Of a DNA stretch of 11,270 nucleotides, positions 6,619 to 11,270 are shown in pieces. Positions within the stretch are counted from its first letter, which is position 1; each line of letters starts with the position of its first letter. The stretch lies in NCBI RefSeq assembly GCF_021648855.1, contig NZ_JAKJHX010000152.1, positions 1 to 11,270 on the forward strand, read 5' to 3'. A program made the translations under genes and the position numbers. The notes under the pieces are model-generated. The model worked only from the letters and a program-made list of their open reading frames with translations, made no database searches and had not been told where the DNA came from. Source of the DNA: Tychonema litorale BBK16. Its GTDB lineage: Bacteria > Cyanobacteriota > Cyanobacteriia > Cyanobacteriales > Microcoleaceae.

Positions 6619-7275
6619 ATGGCGATCGATTCAGCAAAATCATCTGGAATGCGGCGACAACCTCGTCAGGCTCGAAGTCAGGAGCGGGTGAGTCAAATTT
6701 TGGATGTAGCCGAACAGATGTTTATTACTGAGGGCTATGCTGCTGCAACGACGAATGCGATCGCCGCCCGTGCGAAAGTACCAATTGGTTCGCTTTATCA
6801 GTTTTTTCCTGATAAGGCAGCCATTGTGAAAGCGTTAGCCATGCGATATACAGAGCAACTCCACCAACGGTTTGCGGAGTTAGACTCGATCGATTTGAAC
6901 AATCTGCCCTTATCCATCTATGTCGATCGGCTCATTGATGTCACAGATCAATTTTTCACCGATCGTCCGGGCTATCATGCCATCTTCATGCAGGTGCAGG
7001 GGACGATTCCAGAATTAGAGGAAATCGAAAATGCTGCTGATACCCAACTCATTGAGGATTTTGCAACATCTTTGTCCCTGTACTATTCAGATTTACAACC
7101 TGCCGATTATGAAGCGATCGCCTTTGTACTGGTGAAAGCGATCGGTACCTTACTGTGGTTGTCTCTTAGTCAAGAGAAAAGTTTTCGGCAACGGCTGGTA
7201 GCAGAAACGAAACGATTCACTTTCAACTATTTACAAAGCTATTTCCCATCAGATAAAAGACTAACGGATTTGTAG
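6619..7275 (+). CDS. TetR-family transcriptional repressor
   Basis: The protein has the TetR N-terminal helix-turn-helix: RQARSQERVSQILDVAEQMF, then TEGYAAATTNAIAARAKVPIGSLYQFFPDKAAIV, with the family's YxFFPDK ending. The C-terminal ligand and dimer domain (about 140 residues, helical) includes DRPGYHAIFMQVQGTIPEL, similar to regulators with TetR_C-type domains near efflux genes. I prefer ATG 6619 (MAIDSAKSS, 218 residues). The frame is also open to a TTG at 6586, but that codon sits in operator O3 and adds a non-conserved leader. Ribosome-site support is weak for both; AAGG at 6603-6606 is 12 nt from ATG. It is divergent from the coq4-like/MFS operon across an operator cluster, so it probably represses both directions and responds to the compound the MFS protein exports. 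Confidence 0.92.
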   Translation: MAIDSAKSSGMRRQPRQARSQERVSQILDVAEQMFITEGYAAATTNAIAARAKVPIGSLYQFFPDKAAIVKALAMRYTEQLHQRFAELDSIDLNNLPLSIYVDRLIDVTDQFFTDRPGYHAIFMQVQGTIPELEEIENAADTQLIEDFATSLSLYYSDLQPADYEAIAFVLVKAIGTLLWLSLSQEKSFRQRLVAETKRFTFNYLQSYFPSDKRLTDL

Positions 7276-7645
7276 ATCGTAAACCTAATCGCGTTGGCGT
7301 AGCATCTCGCTTGCGAGAATCGAGGTTATTTCGATAATTCTCAAAGATGAGTATTTTAGCGCGAGCATTAATCGCTATCTAGTTTTCAAATTAATCTATT
7401 CCTATTGATATAGATTGTACTTAAAAAGTCGGAGCAAAATATCTGTCTATTGATAGATTCATTTACTGGCAATTACGAGTCTAGTTAAAGTGGATAGATC
7501 GAAGATAAATTTAACACAATAAAATCAGAAAAAACTTATATCAAATCCGTTGATATCGAAATTATTCATCTCTTTCTCTGCGGTCTGTGCGGCAAGAGCA
7601 GTTTAATCATTCCGAAACAACCGTGAACAATAATATTTTATTACT
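7276..7645. other. Intergenic region with small palindromes
   Basis: This 370-bp stretch has no credible ORF. It holds a hairpin TCTCGC-TT-GCGAGA (7305-7318) downstream of tetR, flanked by AACCT/AGGTT, which could end the tetR transcript although no T-run follows. A palindrome ATATCA-N7-TGATAT lies at 7538-7556. A CTCTGCGG-TCTGTGCGG run (7576-7592) is akin to the tandem repeat at 9569-9593. A promoter for the downstream GH13 gene must lie here, but I cannot pick one confidently. Confidence 0.5.
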
Positions 7646-7660
7646 GTGAGGATGGCTGTG

Positions 7661-9523
7661 ATGTTGATTAGTCCATCGAATACTTCAACCAATCCGCACT
7701 CAACCGATCGATCGGTGCCTGCTCATCCAAGCGTTCATCTTGGTATGGGTGCAAACCTATTTGACGGTGGGTGTTCGTTTCGAGTCTGGGCACCAAATGC
7801 GATCGCAGTTTCAGTTTCCATTTGGCGTGACGAACAGATGTCCCAAGTTTCACTCGCGCCAGAACCAAGTAATCCTAGCTATTGGTCAGTTGATGTTGCG
7901 GGTGTTGTAGCCAATCAATTCTATCAGTTCTCAATCGAAAACAAAGGCGGCGATGCCACAAATCCCGGCGGTACGGTTACTCGTGTGGATGCCTATGCAC
8001 GGCAAGTCCAAAGTGCTGAAGATAACGCCAGAGGAATCATCGTTGATTGGCAGCAAAAATGGTCTGAGTTTACTACGCCCAAATTTGACGATCTGATTAT
8101 CTATCAGGCTCATGTCGGCTCATTTGCCGGACTACACGATCGCCTCAACATTCCAACTTATGCCACATTTGCCGACTTTCAGACGAAGCTGGAATACATT
8201 CGAGAACTCGGATTTAACGCACTGCAATTATTGCCGATCGCCCAAGTTGATGGCGTGGATAACGAAGGCTATGGGGCCACGAACCTGTTTGCACCTCATG
8301 ATGGATACGGGACTCCGGCAGAGCTCCGATCGCTCGTTGATGCCGCACATTCTCACGGTCTCGCCGTGATTTTTGATGTGGTCTATCATCATGCTTCTAC
8401 CACTCACAATCATTACTGGCAATATGATGGAAATACGACTGATAGTGGCGGCATTTATTTTGAAGATCCGTTTCAATATGAACCAGCCCGTGATGAAGAT
8501 GGTCGATCGTTTGCTCACTGGAAATCGGAAGTGCAAAACTTTCTACTTGACAACGCGCGGATGCTGTTAAATGAGTATCATGGTGATGGTTTGCGGTTTG
8601 ATATGGCGCACAACCTGACGTGGGAATGTACTCAGCATATTATTGCGGGACTACGAGAAAATCCCTATTGGCAAGATAAGTATTTGATTGCAGAATGGAC
8701 GGGAAATCAACAGGATCGCTGGGGTAAAGTAATCCGCGAATTAGGATTCAATGCAGTTTGGGGCATCGCCGATCCGTTCGCCTATCGTCAGGCCGCAAAT
8801 GCAGAGAATGCGATCGATGAACTAAAGTCATTTATCGGCTGGATGGGATTCGATCGCCCTTGGAATTTAGTTCGCTATTTGCTTGGTTCACACGATCAAA
8901 TTGCTGATGGGAATAGTGGGAATCAACGTCAGAATCGCTATTTTGTTGAGCTATTTGGAGGACGAGATAACTGGTATGCGCGAGCGAAAGCGCGACTTGG
9001 TTGGGCATTAAATGTGGCGATTCCCGGTACCCCGATGCTGTTTATGGGATCGGAATGTCATCACTGGGGTTATTGGTGGCCAAATCCCGATCGCAATCCA
9101 GCGACTTCAGAACATCGATTTGACTGGGAAATTGCCGGAGATGCGATCGGTATCCCCATGCGAAACCTGGTAAGAGATGTCAATTGGGTACGCTGGAACA
9201 ATCCGGCTTTACGCAGTTCTACTTTGCAATTCATCCATGAAGATCGCGCGAATACAGTCTTAGCTTTCAAACGCTGGCATGAGTCCGGCAATATTGTGGT
9301 GGTGGTTGTGAATTTGAGCGATCGTCAATGGCAAGAACATGATTATGGGATTCATATGGGAACAGAAACAGGTCGGTGGGAAGAAATTTTTAATTCTCAA
9401 GCACCTCAATATGATGGTTGGAATGATTCGGGAAACTATGAGTACAATCTGCGAGTTCAGGAAGACGGAAAGCTCTATATGAATCTTCCCAAATGGTCGG
9501 TTTTGATGTTTAAAAAACAATAG
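7661..9523 (+). CDS. GH13 alpha-amylase-family enzyme with CBM48-like domain (branching-enzyme-like)
   Basis: Residues below count from the GTG at 7646, which gives 625 residues. I prefer ATG 7661 (MLISPSNTS, 620 residues), since GAGG at 7648-7651 is 9 nt before it. An E-set/CBM48-type domain opens the protein (about 32-115, CSFRVWAPNAIAVSVSIW). The GH13 barrel starts at LIIYQAHVGSFAG (150-162), a phrase shared with glucan branching enzymes and trehalohydrolases. Region I is FDVVYHHAS (243-251), region II GLRFDMAH with R317 and nucleophile D319, region III LIAEW with acid/base E350, and region IV GSHDQ with D417. A beta-rich C-terminal domain (about 520-625) follows. The triad is intact, so it should act on alpha-glucans; branching, transfer or hydrolysis cannot be separated by eye. 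Histidine replaces the usual asparagine of region I (DVVYNH). The gene stands alone, in cytosolic form with no signal peptide. Confidence 0.9.
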   Translation: MLISPSNTSTNPHSTDRSVPAHPSVHLGMGANLFDGGCSFRVWAPNAIAVSVSIWRDEQMSQVSLAPEPSNPSYWSVDVAGVVANQFYQFSIENKGGDATNPGGTVTRVDAYARQVQSAEDNARGIIVDWQQKWSEFTTPKFDDLIIYQAHVGSFAGLHDRLNIPTYATFADFQTKLEYIRELGFNALQLLPIAQVDGVDNEGYGATNLFAPHDGYGTPAELRSLVDAAHSHGLAVIFDVVYHHASTTHNHYWQYDGNTTDSGGIYFEDPFQYEPARDEDGRSFAHWKSEVQNFLLDNARMLLNEYHGDGLRFDMAHNLTWECTQHIIAGLRENPYWQDKYLIAEWTGNQQDRWGKVIRELGFNAVWGIADPFAYRQAANAENAIDELKSFIGWMGFDRPWNLVRYLLGSHDQIADGNSGNQRQNRYFVELFGGRDNWYARAKARLGWALNVAIPGTPMLFMGSECHHWGYWWPNPDRNPATSEHRFDWEIAGDAIGIPMRNLVRDVNWVRWNNPALRSSTLQFIHEDRANTVLAFKRWHESGNIVVVVVNLSDRQWQEHDYGIHMGTETGRWEEIFNSQAPQYDGWNDSGNYEYNLRVQEDGKLYMNLPKWSVLMFKKQ

Positions 9524-9568
9524 ATTAATTAGATAGGCAACAAAATAAATATTCCTCATCCCTCTCTT

Positions 9569-9593
9569 CTCTGCGCCCTCTGCGCTCTCTGCG
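9569..9593. repeat. Tandem CTCTGCG repeat
   Basis: Three CTCTGCG units start at 9569, 9578 and 9587, a 9-bp period, followed by GGTTAAAAAA. A shorter relative is at 7576-7592. Such runs are common between cyanobacterial genes; function is unknown. Confidence 0.6.
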
Positions 9594-9617
9594 GTTAAAA
9601 AATCCGATCCAACTCAC

Positions 9618-9730
9618 ATCTTGCACCAATGTCAGCAACGGGCTAGAAGCCCGTTCCACAAAGAGTGAATTTTCTTGTGGGATGGGCATCCTGCCCGTCC
9701 ATAAAAGGCTTATTGAGAATGGTGCAAGAT
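9618..9730. mobile_element. MITE-like 113-bp element with terminal inverted repeats
   Basis: The ends ATCTTGCACCAAT (9618-9630) and AATGGTGCAAGAT (9718-9730) are inverted repeats matching at 12 of 13 positions. Inside are hairpins ACGGGCT-AGA-AGCCCGT (about 9638-9654), CCACAA/TTGTGG, and GGGCA-TCC-TGCCC. It has no coding capacity, so any movement would need a transposase supplied elsewhere. Sequence just outside carries CTCA on both sides and GATCCAAC at 9606-9613 and 9735-9742, possible traces of target duplication or of a larger repeat. A truncated relative is at 4412-4491. It may alternatively be a structured intergenic repeat that was never mobile. Confidence 0.68.
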
Positions 9731-9826
9731 CTCAGATCCAACCGAAATTGATATCACAAAATAACATCATTCTTTGTAGCCAATGATTTAACCCACAATC
9801 CTAACTAAAGATATACCCAATTTAAA

Positions 9827-10786
9827 ATGCCAACAGCAACAGACTTTAAAGACTATTACACCATCCTAGGAGTCAGCAAAACAGCAACTCCCGAAGAAAT
9901 CAAACGAGCTTATCGCAAACTTGCTCGTAAATACCATCCCGATTTAAATCCTGGAGATAAAGACGCAGAGGCAAAATTCAAAGACCTGAATGAAGCAAAT
10001 GAAGTGCTTTCCGATCCAGAGAAACGGCCGAAATACGATCAATTTGGTGAACATTGGAACCATCCTGGTTACAGTGAAGCGCCACCATCTAGAGGAACTA
10101 ATTCTGGGACGGTTGACTTCGATCAATATGCCGATTTTGATTCATTTATTAACGATTTACTAGGTCGATCGCAAAACGGATCGCAACGCAGAACCAACGC
10201 AACCAGCGGCTTTAATGATTTTGGTGGCGGATTTCGCTCCCAAGCCCCCGCACCGGATAGCGAAGCTGCGATCGCCCTGACATTTTCCGAAGCGTTTCAC
10301 GGTGTCCAAAAACGCCTGCAATTCGACGATGAAACGATTAACGTTCGCATTCCCGCAGGCGCAAAACCAGGTAGTCGCATTCGCCTCAAAGGTAAAGGCC
10401 GCGCGAGTCCGTTTTCTCAACAGCGTGGCGACTTATATCTAACTATTGAAGTGTTGCCACATTCCTTATTTCGATTTGAGGAAAATGACCTCGTTTGTGA
10501 CGTGCCAATTCGCCCCGATGAAGCGGTTTTAGGGGCCGAAATCAGCGTGCCCACACCGGATGGTAGCGTGACGATGAAAGTGCCTAAAGGAGTGCGATCG
10601 GGACAATCGCTCAGACTGCGCGGCAAGGGCTGGACATTGCAAAAAGGGGGACGCGGCGATCTACTCGCCAAACTCGCGATTGTCACGCCAAAAGACTTAA
10701 GTGCGATCGAGCAAGAATGCTATGAAAAAATCCAAGCCAATACTAATTTTAACCCCCGCGCCCAGTTAGAGGAGATTAAATTATGA
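9827..10786 (+). CDS. cbpA: CbpA-type DnaJ co-chaperone
   Basis: This 319-residue J-domain protein stimulates the ATPase of an Hsp70 (DnaK). The J domain is at the N-terminus (9-73, [20 protein letters not shown]) with the essential HPD tripeptide at 37-39 ([18 protein letters not shown]). A glycine- and phenylalanine-containing linker follows (NDFGGGF, 130-136). The C-terminal substrate-binding domains include IRIPAG/KGKG-like phrases ([21 protein letters not shown] and [17 protein letters not shown], written here in two pieces of the same fold). No CxxCxGxG zinc repeats are present, so it is the CbpA/class II type rather than DnaJ itself. Its stop overlaps the next start as ATGA, and the partner is a CbpM-like protein, which strengthens the call. 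No clear Shine-Dalgarno precedes ATG 9827. Confidence 0.92.
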   Translation: MPTATDFKDYYTILGVSKTATPEEIKRAYRKLARKYHPDLNPGDKDAEAKFKDLNEANEVLSDPEKRPKYDQFGEHWNHPGYSEAPPSRGTNSGTVDFDQYADFDSFINDLLGRSQNGSQRRTNATSGFNDFGGGFRSQAPAPDSEAAIALTFSEAFHGVQKRLQFDDETINVRIPAGAKPGSRIRLKGKGRASPFSQQRGDLYLTIEVLPHSLFRFEENDLVCDVPIRPDEAVLGAEISVPTPDGSVTMKVPKGVRSGQSLRLRGKGWTLQKGGRGDLLAKLAIVTPKDLSAIEQECYEKIQANTNFNPRAQLEEIKL

Positions 10787-11094
10787 GCTTTAGCCTTTCA
10801 ACAATCGTGGTTTCACTCGAAGGTGAGCAACTTTACACCTTTGAATATGCTGCATTTGTGACGGAAACTTCGATCGCAATTGTACAAGTTTATGTTGAGT
10901 TAGGGGTAATCGAGGCGATCGGCTCAATGCTGCATCGCCGCGAAATTGCTCGAATTGCTCAGATTCAGCGCTTGCGTCAAGACTTGGGCTTGAACTTAGC
11001 CGGAGCCGCAATGGTGCTCGATATGGCGGCTGAAATTGCCCAATTGCGGGCACAACTCAAGGCGCATCAAACTTATCGATCGACAGTTGAATAA
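10783..11094 (+). CDS. cbpM: CbpM-like chaperone modulator
   Basis: A 103-residue protein with a MerR-like winged-helix opening ([30 protein letters not shown]) and a helical tail carrying the family hallmark [19 protein letters not shown], then EIAQLRAQL. CbpM proteins bind the J domain of CbpA and block its work with DnaK; the same fold occurs in HspR-type regulators, but the short length and the gene order favour CbpM. Its ATG at 10783 overlaps the cbpA TGA (ATGA), and AGAGGAG at 10768-10774 inside cbpA gives a strong ribosome site at 8 nt, so translation is probably coupled and the two proteins are made in a fixed ratio. Confidence 0.87.
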   Translation: MSFSLSTIVVSLEGEQLYTFEYAAFVTETSIAIVQVYVELGVIEAIGSMLHRREIARIAQIQRLRQDLGLNLAGAAMVLDMAAEIAQLRAQLKAHQTYRSTVE

Positions 11095-11190
11095 CAAGTA
11101 AAAGTTACAGGTTGAAAATTAAATTATGCCCATAATTCAATACGGTTTAGATAAACTCAAAGTCCCCATTCTGAAGGGGAATTTATATCA

Positions 11191-11209
11191 ATTCCGGCTG
11201 CGCCGGAAT
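11191..11209. repeat. Hairpin ATTCCGGC-TGC-GCCGGAAT
   Basis: Perfect 8-bp arms with a 3-base loop, flanked by TATAT and ATATA that extend the pairing with small bulges. It lies about 100 bp downstream of cbpM and could end that transcript, though no T-run follows. Confidence 0.6.
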
Positions 11210-11215
11210 CATATA

Positions 11216-11270
11216 GAGGAGACGGCAGTGCCGTGTCCCTACAATTGATCGCGGTAGGGACACGGCACTG
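11216..11270. repeat. Palindromic repeat, same family as 4287-4363, cut by window end
   Basis: Arms CAGTGCCGTGTCCCTA (11226-11241) and TAGGGACACGGCACTG (11255-11270) are perfect 16-bp inverted repeats around a 13-base loop containing GATCGC. The left flank GAGGAGACGGC is shared with 4298-4308. The right flank is expected to continue beyond the window. Confidence 0.75.

Noticed and set aside
8228..8536. Minus-strand ORFs inside the GH13 gene (also 7668-7868 and 9070-9291)
   Set aside because: They are antisense shadows of a well-supported gene with no ribosome sites or recognisable motifs.
10160..10686. Minus-strand ORFs inside cbpA
   Set aside because: Antisense to a conserved J-domain protein gene, with low-complexity composition and no independent support.

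Overview
The window reads as chromosomal DNA of a cyanobacterium. The octamer GCGATCGC (HIP1) recurs at for example 44-51, 77-84, 104-111, 2115-2122 and 2281-2288, many further CGATCG cores lie in the genes, and the intergenic spaces carry palindromic repeats of cyanobacterial type. I cannot name the genus from sequence alone.

Layout. (1) 274-1862, minus strand: a two-gene unit with a SAM-methyltransferase-like protein followed by an AlkB-type 2-oxoglutarate/Fe(II) dioxygenase. This 1.6 kb contains no HIP1 site and is AT-rich, so it may be acquired. (2) 1863-2530: a gene-poor stretch with one doubtful small ORF and two coding-like relics. (3) 2531-4312, plus: a full-length ABC half-transporter (fused permease and ATPase) of the SbmA/ABCD-like COG4178 type, whose last codons and stop lie in a palindromic repeat. 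(4) 4287-4566: a repeat cluster beside a remnant of a MacB/LolD-type ABC ATPase. (5) 4554-7275: a divergent regulatory unit. A coq4-like gene and an MFS exporter form a minus-strand operon, and a TetR repressor is read the other way. The 136-169 bp between them carries three related palindromes (TGAG-N5-CTCA type) laid over face-to-face promoters. (6) 7661-9523, plus: a GH13 alpha-amylase-family enzyme with a CBM48-like N-terminal domain, related to glucan branching or trehalose-forming enzymes. (7) 9524-9826: repeats, including a complete 113-bp element with terminal inverted repeats; a truncated relative lies at 4412-4491. (8) 9827-11094, plus: cbpA-cbpM, a DnaJ-like co-chaperone and its modulator, with ATGA overlap. 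(9) 11095-11270: more palindromic repeats.

How it works together. The best-supported functional unit is tetR/coq4-like/MFS. The layout predicts that TetR represses both its own gene and the efflux operon, and that a ligand, perhaps quinone-like or aromatic given the Coq4 fold, relieves repression. The MTase-AlkB pair suggests linked methylation and demethylation/hydroxylation, but the substrate is not visible. The repeats have reshaped gene ends: they supply stop codons to one intact gene and to one gene remnant.
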